A stretch of DNA of 64,000 bases, taken from Thiotrichales bacterium (GTDB taxonomy: Bacteria; Pseudomonadota; Gammaproteobacteria; Francisellales; CACEW01). The notes below the pieces were generated by a model, which was given only the letters and a program-made list of their open reading frames with translations, searched no databases and was not told the DNA's origin. The first letter of the stretch is position 1. The number at the start of each line of letters is the position of its first letter. Shown here one piece after another: positions 1 through 10,913 of this stretch. The stretch spans positions 186,001 through 250,000 of the forward strand of contig CANJVU010000001.1 of the NCBI GenBank assembly GCA_947478525.1, in the 5' to 3' direction. The translations under genes and the position numbers were made by a program.

Positions 1-1598
1 AAAGTTGGCGCAGGATGATTGGGAAACAAGCGCTGATGATGCTTGGGATCAATAAAACTGTAGGTCATCGCTTCTTGATAACCACGATCCACCAACAGCT
101 GTTTAAAGCGAATGCTGGCGATCTTTTTTTCTGATTGCTTAACTGGCTCAATCGATGCTTTGGGCAAGGTTGCGGGGATATTGCCATAGCCATACACCCG
201 TGCAATTTCTTCGAGCAAATCTTCGGCATGCGCCATATCAAAACGATGTGTCGGCACGGTCACTGATAATACTTCACCCTGGGCGGTAACAGAAAATCCT
301 AAGCGAGTAAAAATATCGGTGATTTGGTCAACGGGCAACTCAATACCTAAGAGTTTTTTAACACGCGATACATTCAATTCGATGGCTTTTGGTTTCGGCA
401 GGCATTGCTCATCGTTCACTTCTGAAATTGGCCCTGCTTGACCACCCGTAATTTCACAAATCAATTGTGTTGCCAATGCCATTGCCTGATCCATACCTGC
501 AGGATCAACCCCACGCTCAAAGCGATGTGAAGAATCACTGTGAGTAGCATACTGACGGGCTTTCCCGGCCATTTTATCCGGTGCAAAATAAGCGCATTCT
601 AAGAAAATATGTTGAGTTTCATTGCTAACACCTGAAACTTTACCACCCATAATGCCCGCCAAGGCGTGAGCGTTTTGTTGATCCGCAATTACCACAGTAT
701 CTGTTTGCAATGTTAAGGTTTGACCATCGAGCAATTCAACTTTTTCATTTGCTGTGGCTTTGCGCACTTCGATACCACCATTCAATTTACTCAAATCAAA
801 CGCATGCAGCGGCTGCCCTGTCAACAGCATGACATAATTGGTCACATCCACTGCAGGGGAAATTCTTTTAACACCGCAACGGCGTAGATATTCACGCATC
901 CATAATGGCGTTGTGACTTTATTATCAACACTTTGAATCACTCGGCCCAAATAACGGGGGCATTCTTGTGGCACAGACACTGTCACTGGAAAGGTGGCTT
1001 GATGAGCAACCGGTATTTCTTTAATGGTTAACTTCTTAACCGGTAGCTTGTTATAAAGCCCCACTTCCCGCGCGATACCTAATACACTTAAGCAATCGGC
1101 ACGGTTAGGCGTTAATTCAATTTCGATAGCGCGGTCGTTTAATTTCAAATAGTCGCGAATATCTTGACCGACCGGCGCATCCAACGGCAATTCGATAATA
1201 CCCTCAGACTCTTCTGCCAAGCCTAATTCTTTATGTGAACACAGCATGCCCGCAGATTCAACGCCACGCAATTTCGCCGGTTTGATTTTGAAATCACCGG
1301 GCAATACCGCGCCGATCATGGCAACGGCAACTTTAATTCCCATACGCGCATTAGGTGCACCGCACACAATTTGCAAGGGTGCAGCTTGACCTACATTGAC
1401 CTGACATACGCGCAAACGATCCGCATCCGGATGTTGCTTAGCATCAACAATTTCACCGACGATGACCTGATTAAACTCTCCCGCTACCGACTCAATTGCA
1501 CCTACCTCAAGCCCTGCCATCGTTAACTGATGACACAACGCTGCTGTATCAATTGCTGGGTTTACATATTCTCGCAACCATTGTTCGCTGATTTTCAT
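1..1598 (-). CDS. pheT: Phenylalanine-tRNA ligase beta subunit, C-terminus cut by window edge
   Basis: Beta subunit of the heterotetrameric PheRS, which charges tRNA-Phe in the cytoplasm. About 532 residues are visible of the usual roughly 790; the C-terminus lies beyond the left edge. The N-terminus reads MKISEQWLREYV and is followed by the EMAP-type tRNA-binding domain (for example IVCGAPNARMG and LRGVESAGMLCS, about residues 40-150). The B3/B4 editing region and the start of the B5 part follow. The ATG lies one base after the pheS stop, so the two subunits are translationally linked, as is usual. No frame disruption is seen in the visible part. Confidence 0.96.
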   Translation of the reverse strand, partial: MKISEQWLREYVNPAIDTAALCHQLTMAGLEVGAIESVAGEFNQVIVGEIVDAKQHPDADRLRVCQVNVGQAAPLQIVCGAPNARMGIKVAVAMIGAVLPGDFKIKPAKLRGVESAGMLCSHKELGLAEESEGIIELPLDAPVGQDIRDYLKLNDRAIEIELTPNRADCLSVLGIAREVGLYNKLPVKKLTIKEIPVAHQATFPVTVSVPQECPRYLGRVIQSVDNKVTTPLWMREYLRRCGVKRISPAVDVTNYVMLLTGQPLHAFDLSKLNGGIEVRKATANEKVELLDGQTLTLQTDTVVIADQQNAHALAGIMGGKVSGVSNETQHIFLECAYFAPDKMAGKARQYATHSDSSHRFERGVDPAGMDQAMALATQLICEITGGQAGPISEVNDEQCLPKPKAIELNVSRVKKLLGIELPVDQITDIFTRLGFSVTAQGEVLSVTVPTHRFDMAHAEDLLEEIARVYGYGNIPATLPKASIEPVKQSEKKIASIRFKQLLVDRGYQEAMTYSFIDPKHHQRLFPNHPAPT

Positions 1599-1599
1599 A

Positions 1600-2692
<1,093 letters not shown>

Positions 2693-2715
2693 CTACATAA
2701 TCAATCTTAATTAGA

Positions 2716-3075
2716 TTACGCTGCGAGCGCCGCTTTTGCTTGTGCAGCAATATTGGCAAAGGCCGCTTTGTCAAGTACGGCCAAATCGGCCAATACTTTA
2801 CGATCGATCTCGATGTTCGCTTTTTTCAAGCCATTCATCAACATGCTGTAGCTCAAGCCATTGTTACGTGCTTCGGCATTAATGCGCACGATCCACAAAC
2901 GACGAAACATACGTTTATTTTGTTTACGGTCACGATAAGCATATTGACCTGCCTTAATGACTGCCTGCTTGGCAACGCGATAGACTCGGCTTCTAGCGCC
3001 GTAGTAACCTTTCGCTTGTTTTAATACTTTCTTATGACGTGCACGTGCGGTGACGCCGCGTTTTACTCTAGCCAT
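2716..3075 (-). CDS. rplT: 50S ribosomal protein L20
   Basis: Full-length L20, 119 residues, basic, beginning [19 protein letters not shown] and containing the conserved RNA-binding segment with [25 protein letters not shown]. It binds 23S rRNA early in large-subunit assembly. AGGAG lies 7 bases before the ATG. It follows rpmI by 25 bases. In Escherichia coli L20 represses this operon at the translational level; no L20 operator was identified here by eye. Confidence 0.98.
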   Translation of the reverse strand: MARVKRGVTARARHKKVLKQAKGYYGARSRVYRVAKQAVIKAGQYAYRDRKQNKRMFRRLWIVRINAEARNNGLSYSMLMNGLKKANIEIDRKVLADLAVLDKAAFANIAAQAKAALAA

Positions 3076-3100
3076 CGTAGTTCTCCTATTCTGTTATTCG

Positions 3101-3298
3101 TTAAGCGTATGGAAGCATTTGCGCAATCGAGGCATGGTTAGATGCGTTGACTTGCGACATGCCACGCAGATGACGCTTACGTTTGGTCGACTTCTTGGTC
3201 ATGATGTGACTACGATTGGCCGCACGGTGCTTAAAGGTCCCGCTGCCGGTTTTTTTGAAGCGCTTTGAAGCGCCACTATTGCTCTTTAACTTTGGCAT
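3101..3298 (-). CDS. rpmI: 50S ribosomal protein L35
   Basis: Full-length L35, 65 residues, very basic, beginning [20 protein letters not shown] and containing the conserved KRKRHLRG segment. It is a large-subunit protein. A good AGGAG precedes the ATG by 7 bases. It lies between infC (65 bases upstream) and rplT (25 bases downstream), the usual order. Confidence 0.98.
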   Translation of the reverse strand: MPKLKSNSGASKRFKKTGSGTFKHRAANRSHIMTKKSTKRKRHLRGMSQVNASNHASIAQMLPYA

Positions 3299-3363
3299 TT
3301 GTATCTCCTATGTTAACCCAGAAAAGCTCGTGAGAGTTCGCGGGGTATGCCGTTTCTGATGGT

Positions 3364-3894
3364 CTACTTTTTCTTCTTCTGAGGACCCATGACCATCACC
3401 ATTTGACGGCCCTCGAATTTTGGTTGTTGTTCAATGACTGCATGTGTTTCTAAGTCAATCTTCAAACGATTCATCATTTCCATCCCCAGTTCCTGGTGCG
3501 ACATTTCGCGACCACGGAACCTCAGGGTAATCTTCACTTTGTCGCCCTCTTCCAAGAACTCAGTAATTTTCTTGAGCTTGACTTGGTAGTCACCTATATC
3601 AGTGCCTGGGCGCAGTTTAATTTCTTTGGTTTGCACTTGTTTTTGCTTTTTCTTAGCGGCATTACGCTGCTTATTCAACTCAAACAAATGTTTACCGAAA
3701 TTCATAATTTTGCAAACCGGCGGCGCAGCATTAGGTGAAATCTCTACCAAATCCAACTGTGCCTCTTCAGCCATCTGCAATGCTTGGTAAAGCGGCACGA
3801 TGCCTTTCTGCTCGCCTTCTGCGTCAATTAAACGAATCTGCCGCGCGGTAATTTGACGATTGATCCGTTCTTGATGTTCTGTACCTTTGTTAAT
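3364..3894 (-). CDS. infC: Translation initiation factor IF-3, AUU start
   Basis: IF-3 binds the 30S subunit and proofreads start-codon selection. The longest reading frame from a common start begins at GTG 3798 (MPLYQALQ) but lacks the conserved N-terminus. Reading on upstream restores [25 protein letters not shown]. The frame then reaches ATT at 3894, five bases past the thrS stop codon, with GGAG inside the last thrS codons 8 bases before it. This gives 176 residues, the normal length. The start is therefore almost certainly the rare AUU known from E. coli infC, which lets IF-3 repress its own translation. The C-terminal domain ([19 protein letters not shown]) is intact. Confidence 0.95.
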   Translation of the reverse strand: MNKGTEHQERINRQITARQIRLIDAEGEQKGIVPLYQALQMAEEAQLDLVEISPNAAPPVCKIMNFGKHLFELNKQRNAAKKKQKQVQTKEIKLRPGTDIGDYQVKLKKITEFLEEGDKVKITLRFRGREMSHQELGMEMMNRLKIDLETHAVIEQQPKFEGRQMVMVMGPQKKKK

Positions 3895-3896
3895 AA

Positions 3897-5819
3897 CTAG
3901 CTCTCCAGTGATTTACCTTTTAACGCGATTTGTTCATTAAGCAACTTAATCAGCTGCTCGAATGTCATCGCACCCAAATCTTCGCCTTTGCGGGTACGCA
4001 CCGTAATCGTGTTGGTTTCCATTTCTTTATCACCAACAATTAACAAATACGGCACCTTCTGCAAAGTATGCTCGCGGATTTTAAACCCAATCTTCTCATT
4101 TCTCAAGTCTATTTGAGCACGAATGCCGTTTTTTTGCAACAAATCGTTTAATTTTCCAGCATATTGATCTTGTTTGTCGGTAATATTCAACACCGACACT
4201 TGAACCGGTGCCAACCAAATCGGAAATGCGCCGGCATAATGCTCGATCAACATACCAATAAAACGCTCAAGCGAACCTAAAGTCGCACGATGCAACATCA
4301 TCGGCACTTTACGCGCACTGTTTTCGTCAATATAGCTGGCTTCCAGACGTTCTGGCATAAACGGATCGACTTGCATGGTGCCGCACTGCCATTCACGACC
4401 AATACAATCTTTAAGATGCAATTCGATTTTGGGGCCATAAAATGCACCTTCGCCAGGCAAATATTCAAACGCAATACCTTCGCTGGTCAATGCATCGGCT
4501 AATGCTTTTTCAGCTTTATCCCAAGACGCGTCATCGCCAATACGTTTCGCTGGACGTGTGGCTAATTTCACTCGAATTTGGTCTAGGCCAAAATCACGAT
4601 ACATGGAAAACGCCAATCGCATAAAAGCGGCAACTTCACTTTGAATTTGATCTTCGGTGCAAAATACATGACCATCATCCTGACACATGCCGCGCACGCG
4701 CATAATGCCGTGCAGTGAACCGGAAGTCTCATTGCGATGGCACACACCAAATTCTGCAAAGCGAATTGGCAGATCACGATAGCTTTTTAAACCATGGTTA
4801 AATACTTGCACATGACACGGGCAACTCATCGGCTTAACCGCATACTGACGATTTTCCGAGTTGGTTAAAAACATATTTTCCAGATACTTATCGGTATGAC
4901 CGGATTTTTGCCACAACGAGACATCGACAATCTGCGGGGTTTTAATTTCACGATAACCGGCTTCACGCTGCTTGCCACGAATATATTGCTCAACGACTTG
5001 CCAGATGGTCCAGCCATTTTCATGCCAAAACACCATCCCTGGCGCTTCTTCTTGTAAATGGAATAAATCCAATGCTTTGCCGATTTTACGGTGGTCGCGT
5101 TTTTCCGCTTCTTCTAATTGGTGGAAATGCGCATCCATTTCTTTTTTGTCGGCAAATGCGGTCCCGTAAATGCGTTGCAGCATTTCATTATTGGAATCAC
5201 CACGCCAGTAAGCACCGGACACGCGCGTCAGTTTAAACACTTTTAAATGACTGGTGTTAGGCACATGTGGACCGCGGCATAAATCGGTAAAATCACCCTG
5301 CGTATACAGCGATAAGGTTTGATCAGCAGGAATGTCTTTAATGATTTCAACCTTGTATTTCTCGCCCAATTTTTCAAAAAATGCAATTGCCTGGTCACGG
5401 CTCATCACTGAACGACTAACTGGCTGCGCCTGTTTCGCCAGCTCATTCATCCGCGCTTCAATTTTCACCAAATCGTCTGGTGTAAAAGCACGTTCAAACG
5501 AAAAATCATAATAAAACCCGTCAGCAATCACCGGACCAATGGTCACTTGTGCGGCAGGGAACAACTGCTGCACCGCCTGCGCCAACAAATGCGCCGTGGA
5601 GTGTCGCAACACCTCGAGCCCTTCTTTAGATTTGGCAGTGATGATGCTGACCTTTGCATCTTTGTTAATTTCAAAACTGGTGTCAACCTCAACACCGTCC
5701 ACAATCCCCGCCAACGCGGCTTTGGCAAGACCTGCACCAATCGACTCCGCGACTTGCATCACGGTAACCGCATGATCAAATTGTTTTTGCGCCCCATCGG
5801 GCAGAGTAATTACTGGCAT
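3897..5819 (-). CDS. thrS: Threonine-tRNA ligase
   Basis: Charges tRNA-Thr; 640 residues, the normal length. Domains in order: TGS (about 1-62, [20 protein letters not shown]), the N2 editing domain with the [11 protein letters not shown] motif (about 65-225), the class II catalytic core with the zinc-binding Cys in [12 protein letters not shown] and motif 2 in [15 protein letters not shown], and the C-terminal anticodon-binding domain. GGGGAAG precedes the ATG. Its 3' end carries the ribosome-binding site of infC. It is probably the first gene of the thrS-infC-rpmI-rplT-pheST operon, as nothing on the minus strand lies upstream. Confidence 0.98.
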   Translation of the reverse strand: MPVITLPDGAQKQFDHAVTVMQVAESIGAGLAKAALAGIVDGVEVDTSFEINKDAKVSIITAKSKEGLEVLRHSTAHLLAQAVQQLFPAAQVTIGPVIADGFYYDFSFERAFTPDDLVKIEARMNELAKQAQPVSRSVMSRDQAIAFFEKLGEKYKVEIIKDIPADQTLSLYTQGDFTDLCRGPHVPNTSHLKVFKLTRVSGAYWRGDSNNEMLQRIYGTAFADKKEMDAHFHQLEEAEKRDHRKIGKALDLFHLQEEAPGMVFWHENGWTIWQVVEQYIRGKQREAGYREIKTPQIVDVSLWQKSGHTDKYLENMFLTNSENRQYAVKPMSCPCHVQVFNHGLKSYRDLPIRFAEFGVCHRNETSGSLHGIMRVRGMCQDDGHVFCTEDQIQSEVAAFMRLAFSMYRDFGLDQIRVKLATRPAKRIGDDASWDKAEKALADALTSEGIAFEYLPGEGAFYGPKIELHLKDCIGREWQCGTMQVDPFMPERLEASYIDENSARKVPMMLHRATLGSLERFIGMLIEHYAGAFPIWLAPVQVSVLNITDKQDQYAGKLNDLLQKNGIRAQIDLRNEKIGFKIREHTLQKVPYLLIVGDKEMETNTITVRTRKGEDLGAMTFEQLIKLLNEQIALKGKSLES

Positions 5820-5979
5820 AACACTTCCCCACTAAACGTCCGTTTTACGTGCTCAGTATGACGAAATTCCTTATGTGTCGCAACAGAATTTAAGCTTCCC
5901 AGCAAATTATAATGGCTATAAACGACGAACACCCGCCTCTCAAGATATATACTTTACCAACGTTTTATTAAAAATATTT

Positions 5980-6005
5980 AATACATTTATATTATTAAAT
6001 GTATT
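5980..6005. promoter_or_regulatory. A+T-rich perfect inverted repeat upstream of the 6068 gene
   Basis: AATACATTTA (5980-5989) and TAAATGTATT (5996-6005) form a perfect 10-base inverted repeat with a 6-base centre, within a very A+T-rich stretch from about 5945 to 6055. It lies 62 bases before the start codon of the large unknown gene. It could be an operator or a leader hairpin; I cannot tell which. The thrS promoter must also lie in this 248-base divergent gap, but no convincing pair of boxes was identified. Confidence 0.45.
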
Positions 6006-6067
6006 TACTTTTAATAAAAAAAATTGTATTATTAAAGTGTAAATTAGAATTGAAGGGGAAAGCAACA

Positions 6068-9000
6068 ATGCCTAACAGAACAATTTCGAACCAGGATTTC
6101 ATCACCCGATTTCCAGCTGCTCCCAGTTTTGAGGATCGCACACCGTTTTTTAATTACGCAGGTACCCCGACTAAAATATTGGTTGCCGAAGAACACTTGC
6201 ATACCTTTACCAGAGATACCGGCGTCGGCCTGTATAACCCAGAAGAACTGCAAGGATTGACTCCACAGCAACTATTGATTCTAGATGAATATTCACGTCA
6301 AGGACTGATGGATCAACCCGCCGCGATGCTTGCTGATTGCGCAAGCAAAAAACTGGAAGAAAGGGAAATTGTTCTTACACCAATACGGGCTATGGGTGAC
6401 ACCATAAAAATAGTAAAAAAAGAAGGTAAAACTTATCTACACGCACAATGCTCTTTTCTGGCAATAGATGAATCTAATCCAGAACCAAAAATCACCCGAA
6501 TACCCGGAAAAGTCATCACCTGTTATGAGCTGAATGGAGACGGCAAAATCGAATTTGTCGATATCTCAGCCTCCAATTTTCTATTGGCAGATTGGTTATG
6601 TAACAACGCAACCCCACCATCACCAGAGAACATCAAAGAAGCAGCGATTGAAGAAATTAGCAACTTATACAAAAACTATTCATTGAATGCTAAAGACAAA
6701 TTAGTGCAACTGAATGCTTTAATAGAAACACTCGCAGCAGAACGCCAAGAAGCCTATCGTGCTTTTAAGGAAAAATTTAAGGCAGATACTGATGAGGAAC
6801 TGTTTGAAAAATCCAGTCTATACGCCATGCACTTATTCAACAGCCCAGAGCCTTTTGTTGCAAATCCAATGGAATCGGCATTACAACAACTGACTGAACT
6901 CGACTTTTCTGATAAAGCAAAGCTAGAAGCTTTTGATATTTTATTAACCAAAACTGGGGAATATCTGCAACAGCTTAGCGAACTACGCAGCGGAAACGAT
7001 GTTGGCGCAGACGATTTAATGCCCATAACAACTGCTTGGATAGAATTGGCCTCTGTTAAAAACCCTGTGAAACTAAAGCAAAAGTTAGTGGGGCTTACGA
7101 CAGCTCCTTCTAGCATGAATGAAAAACATTCTTACTACAGACGGAATCTGTCCACATGTTCTTTACTAAGAACAGACATGCTCACCATACTAAGTTCAAT
7201 AACACAAACTCCTCGCAATACCCTAACTGAACAGGACAAAATCGAGCAGTTACGGTCACTGATTATTTACTTTCAAGACGCTCAAACCGCAAACCCAGGC
7301 ACAACCCTGCAACAGCTTATTTCTAATGAATTGTCGCAAAACTCGTCATACCCCACAGCAGATTTGTTAAGCAAAACCACTGAAATATTAACTGCCGTGG
7401 GTAGTCGTTTTAAGCCTGAAGAGCAAGCCGCACTCAAAATGTTCGACACCATCATTTGGCAAACTGCTACCTTTGATATTCATGGCGAAGCTCTCAAGAA
7501 ACTGGCAAAACCTGGAGATGATATGACATTGGCGTTGTTAAGCTATTGCCAACTCTGGTTGCAAGCAAAAACCACACATCCCAATTATCTCGTATTAACT
7601 CAAGAACTGGCATCAACATTAAGTCAACCCGATCGTACTCGTCGACTAGAGGTATTTGCGAAAATACTTGGGAATCGCCTTGGGCTCTCTCAACCAGAGC
7701 AAGATTTGGCTGCAGAAATTTTAAAACACACGTTAAAGAGTACCGAAAAAAATATTCGGACAACAGCGTGGCATACCCTTAGCTCCATCGTTGGCAAAGA
7801 TTTTGACCTGGATTTATTAAAGACCCTCCGTATTCAAATACAAAACAAGCTGAATTTACTCCATGTTTTGATCGAAAAAAAGTTAGCTGGACAACCGTTA
7901 CAGTGGTCGATGTATCAAGCGCTTGAGTCTAGTTACGCTAAAGAAACTCAGAAAGTCAAATTTGAAAAATTGACTGAATGCGCCCGTATACTGCTTGCTA
8001 CGCCGGCACCGACTACAACTACAGAAATGGATGCAGATAATATCGCTGAACGAACGCATATCGTCAAAAGCCATTTGTTATGCGTGAGTGCCCCTACCAC
8101 AATGGATGATTTACTTAGCATCATCGCACAATGGGAAACCCAAAGCTTAACACCTTACGAAATAGCCATAAATCTCGCTCCTGTCCTGCCAGAATTTGCA
8201 GGGGCAAAAACGTGGTGTGAATTAATAGACACCTATTTCTCTACGGATAACGAAAAGTTAAATCAGTATACCTATAATTTCCTCAAAAACATGGTAGAGC
8301 ATGCCCAATGGCCACTAGCATGGGCACACCCAGAAGTGTTGCCATTGCTCAACAAAAAATTACTCAATACCCTCATGAAGGAAGCAGAAAGCGCAATATT
8401 GATAGAATCCGAAAACAGTGAAGCGCGATCGAACACAGCAATTACCGTCAGCCTAGAAGAGCAACAACTTCAAGATTTTCCAGCATCGGAAAAAATATCA
8501 TGGCTCCTGAAGCACCGTGGGATGCACAAAGACGCAATGAATCAAAATAGCCATGCAAAACTGGCTGAATTTAATCAGTCGTGCTCACCCGAATTACGGA
8601 CATTTTTCAAATACAGTAAGACGTTAGAAACTGGCACAACGCTAGAAGAACAAAGAGCATTACACCAACAATACGCTGAAGACCCCGATGTGAAGAAACT
8701 ACGCGCCTCGCTCGCACCAACTGCCACAGCAAAAATTCGTGAAATTTTTACCCCTGCTCCAGCAATAGTCGCCACAGCGGTAGCTGTGCCAGAGATTGAC
8801 ACAGAAGAAACCCCACCTCCAGCAATTGCCGCAATTGCCACGCCAACAGTGACCACTTCTCTTGCACACATAAAATCTGCTGTTCAACGCGCAGCTCTCG
8901 AATATAGCAATATTCATAAAAAAAATTGGCGCAGCAGCCGTGGAAACTCCCTTAAAAACTTACCGACCGGCAATTTTTCAGCCGCCAACGTACTGGCTTA

Positions 9001-9445
9001 TCTCATGGGACAATCTGGTAAACGCTATTGCGATGAGTCGCTCAGAGTTATTTTGTTAAAAGCGCTAACCCATAAACCAAGCGCTGATTACACTTCAATA
9101 GAAAAGTTTAATGCGGGAGTATTAGGCTGGATCAATCAGACACTGAATTCAAGCAGCAATGAAGCCGTACAAAAACTCATTGAAAACGAGTTTAAATGTA
9201 CCGTTCAATGCTTTGGTGAAGGTGCATTGGATAAAAATAACTCTGCACCAATCATATGGGCAGTCGAGCGATGGAACCTTATTGCCAGTATACAAAACCC
9301 TTCCGATACAAAAGAAACAAAGAGATACGAGAGTGCCTTAAAATCACACTGGGAGCCAAAGGAACCAAAAGTAGTGAGAAGCTGCTTTGCCTTTAGTTGC
9401 TTCACAAAGGCAACAACCAGCGAACCCCCTGCACTCACTCATTAA
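6068..9445 (+). CDS. Large unrecognised protein, possible secreted effector
   Basis: A 1125-residue protein that I do not recognise. I place the start at ATG 6068 (MPNRTISNQDF) because AAGGGGAAAG lies just before it; a frame extension to 5999 has no ribosome-binding site and a composition unlike the rest. About residues 1-200 look mixed alpha/beta. Residues 220-890 are almost entirely predicted helix, without clear transmembrane segments or a signal peptide. A Pro/Ala/Thr-rich linker (about 894-934) leads to a C-terminal domain of about 170 residues. It ends with a cysteine pair in SCFAFSCF (Cys1106, Cys1111) and a short polar tail. Size, isolation and an A+T-rich leader suggest an accessory gene. 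An effector role is inference only. Confidence 0.6.
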   Translation: MPNRTISNQDFITRFPAAPSFEDRTPFFNYAGTPTKILVAEEHLHTFTRDTGVGLYNPEELQGLTPQQLLILDEYSRQGLMDQPAAMLADCASKKLEEREIVLTPIRAMGDTIKIVKKEGKTYLHAQCSFLAIDESNPEPKITRIPGKVITCYELNGDGKIEFVDISASNFLLADWLCNNATPPSPENIKEAAIEEISNLYKNYSLNAKDKLVQLNALIETLAAERQEAYRAFKEKFKADTDEELFEKSSLYAMHLFNSPEPFVANPMESALQQLTELDFSDKAKLEAFDILLTKTGEYLQQLSELRSGNDVGADDLMPITTAWIELASVKNPVKLKQKLVGLTTAPSSMNEKHSYYRRNLSTCSLLRTDMLTILSSITQTPRNTLTEQDKIEQLRSLIIYFQDAQTANPGTTLQQLISNELSQNSSYPTADLLSKTTEILTAVGSRFKPEEQAALKMFDTIIWQTATFDIHGEALKKLAKPGDDMTLALLSYCQLWLQAKTTHPNYLVLTQELASTLSQPDRTRRLEVFAKILGNRLGLSQPEQDLAAEILKHTLKSTEKNIRTTAWHTLSSIVGKDFDLDLLKTLRIQIQNKLNLLHVLIEKKLAGQPLQWSMYQALESSYAKETQKVKFEKLTECARILLATPAPTTTTEMDADNIAERTHIVKSHLLCVSAPTTMDDLLSIIAQWETQSLTPYEIAINLAPVLPEFAGAKTWCELIDTYFSTDNEKLNQYTYNFLKNMVEHAQWPLAWAHPEVLPLLNKKLLNTLMKEAESAILIESENSEARSNTAITVSLEEQQLQDFPASEKISWLLKHRGMHKDAMNQNSHAKLAEFNQSCSPELRTFFKYSKTLETGTTLEEQRALHQQYAEDPDVKKLRASLAPTATAKIREIFTPAPAIVATAVAVPEIDTEETPPPAIAAIATPTVTTSLAHIKSAVQRAALEYSNIHKKNWRSSRGNSLKNLPTGNFSAANVLAYLMGQSGKRYCDESLRVILLKALTHKPSADYTSIEKFNAGVLGWINQTLNSSSNEAVQKLIENEFKCTVQCFGEGALDKNNSAPIIWAVERWNLIASIQNPSDTKETKRYESALKSHWEPKEPKVVRSCFAFSCFTKATTSEPPALTH

Positions 9446-9530
9446 TACATTAATACAAACTCAAGATTTGCGGATTACGCTGTGTTTGTCAAGCGACTGC
9501 TGCCGTGATACACTTGCGCGCATCTCATAC

Positions 9531-10442
9531 ATGAATCTTGTTATGAACACCCTCTTATTCCTACTACTTGGCCTATTCTGGAGCCTATCGTTTCTGGCGA
9601 TCAAAATCACCGTTGTTACGTTACCGCCACTGATGGCGGCTTTTTTGCGGGTATTGGTTGCGCAAATTGCTTTTACCACTTTATTTTTATTCACACGGCA
9701 AAAATTGAAGGTCTCTTTTTCATCCATCTGGCGCCTCTGGGTTGCAGGGATTTTCTTGCAAGGCATTCCGTTTGCCCTACTGTTTTTTGGCGAAACCTAT
9801 ATTGCAGCGGGCTTGGCCAGCATCATCAACAGCACTGTCGGCATTTGGGCAATGATCTTCAGCATTCTAATTTTTAAAGACTACTCGCAAGCCACTCTCA
9901 CCAAAATTACCGGTTTAACCCTGGGTGTTTTGGGTGTACTAATCATCTCCTCACCAGACATCATGCACAGCCAGCAACACAACAAGCTGATTGGCATTTT
10001 GGCAGTGGTCGGCATGGCCATGTCATACGCTTTTGGCGCGTTGCTCAATCAAAAACTCAATACATGCGCACACAAAACCTCGCTCAAAGCCAGTTTGTGG
10101 CACCAACATTGGGGCAGCTTAGTATTTTTGTTAATCCTCGCCAGCAGCTTTGAACATTGGCAAGCGATCACGCCGCTTTTCTATCACCCACAAGTGATAG
10201 TGGCGTTATTGTATTTAGGCATTTTTTCTACCGCCATTGCCTGGTTTATCTACGTGCATTTGATTCATACCTGGGGCACCATTCGCGCCAGTACCGTACT
10301 GTTCATGATGCCAATTTTGGCACTACTGTGGGATCGATTGTTTTTGCACCTAGCGCCTTCAACCTTGGAAATTTATGGCGTGGTGGTGATTTTAATGGGT
10401 GTAGCGTTAATTCAATTTAGCAAGAAAAAGAAACTAGTTTAA
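9531..10442 (+). CDS. EamA/DMT-family inner-membrane transporter
   Basis: About 303 residues with ten hydrophobic segments in two similar halves, the pattern of the drug/metabolite transporter (EamA) family. The first segment contains the typical LFWSLSFLAIKI. The substrate cannot be read from sequence. The frame stays open upstream to 9387, overlapping the previous gene, but homology would start at ATG 9531 (MNLVMNTLL) or 9543. No strong ribosome-binding site marks either. It ends 8 bases past the stop of the convergent HAD phosphatase gene, so the two genes overlap at their ends. Confidence 0.85.
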   Translation: MNLVMNTLLFLLLGLFWSLSFLAIKITVVTLPPLMAAFLRVLVAQIAFTTLFLFTRQKLKVSFSSIWRLWVAGIFLQGIPFALLFFGETYIAAGLASIINSTVGIWAMIFSILIFKDYSQATLTKITGLTLGVLGVLIISSPDIMHSQQHNKLIGILAVVGMAMSYAFGALLNQKLNTCAHKTSLKASLWHQHWGSLVFLLILASSFEHWQAITPLFYHPQVIVALLYLGIFSTAIAWFIYVHLIHTWGTIRASTVLFMMPILALLWDRLFLHLAPSTLEIYGVVVILMGVALIQFSKKKKLV

Positions 10443-10913
10443 TAGCCACTTCGGTAATTCTTGAATATCCTGCAAAAACCCGACCGGTTGACATAACGCC
10501 AATTCCATTGGCTCACTTAAACCATACAACACACCCAGCGCATCAACACCAGCATTTTTCGCCAATGCCATATCCGCCATGGTATCGCCAATCATTAGGG
10601 TTTTATCAGTAGAACCGCCGACTTGCTCAATCACATCCCACAGCATCTGCGGGTGCGGTTTATTAAAACCATCGGACGCGGTACGCAAAACTTGAAAATA
10701 CTGTGCAATACCGTGATGGTGTAACTGCTGCTGTAACGCCGGCCGCCCTTCTGCTGTGGCAATAGCCAACAACAAACCACGCTCAGATAAAATTTTTAAT
10801 ACCTCAGCTACGCCCGGAAACAACGGCGCAATGGCGCCATAACCTGCGGCATGCGCGTCATAGAGCGTACCGTTCCAATCAAATACGATGAGATTATACG
10901 ACTTTGCGGCCAT
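10434..10913 (-). CDS. HAD-superfamily phosphatase, phosphoglycolate phosphatase-like
   Basis: A HAD hydrolase of subfamily IA, 159 residues from ATG 10913 (MAAKSYNLIVFDWNGTLYD). A start at 10949 would add 12 residues and more overlap with rluC. Motif I is DWNGT, with nucleophile Asp12; the acid/base Asp expected two residues on is Asn14. Motif II is ATAEGRP, motif III has KPHP, and motif IV is GDTMADMALAKNAG. A HAD gene beside rluC is a frequent arrangement in gammaproteobacteria, and the two overlap here by 20 bases. The substrate is unknown. The Asn is visible in the DNA (GAT TGG AAC GGT ACG) and occurs in some HAD proteins. Confidence 0.85.
   Translation of the reverse strand: MAAKSYNLIVFDWNGTLYDAHAAGYGAIAPLFPGVAEVLKILSERGLLLAIATAEGRPALQQQLHHHGIAQYFQVLRTASDGFNKPHPQMLWDVIEQVGGSTDKTLMIGDTMADMALAKNAGVDALGVLYGLSEPMELALCQPVGFLQDIQELPKWLLN

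Noticed and set aside
9378-9445. A lipid-modification CaaX box at the end of the 1125-residue protein
   Set aside because: The cysteines are 15 and 20 residues from the end, so this is not a CaaX motif; only the weaker idea of acylation remains.
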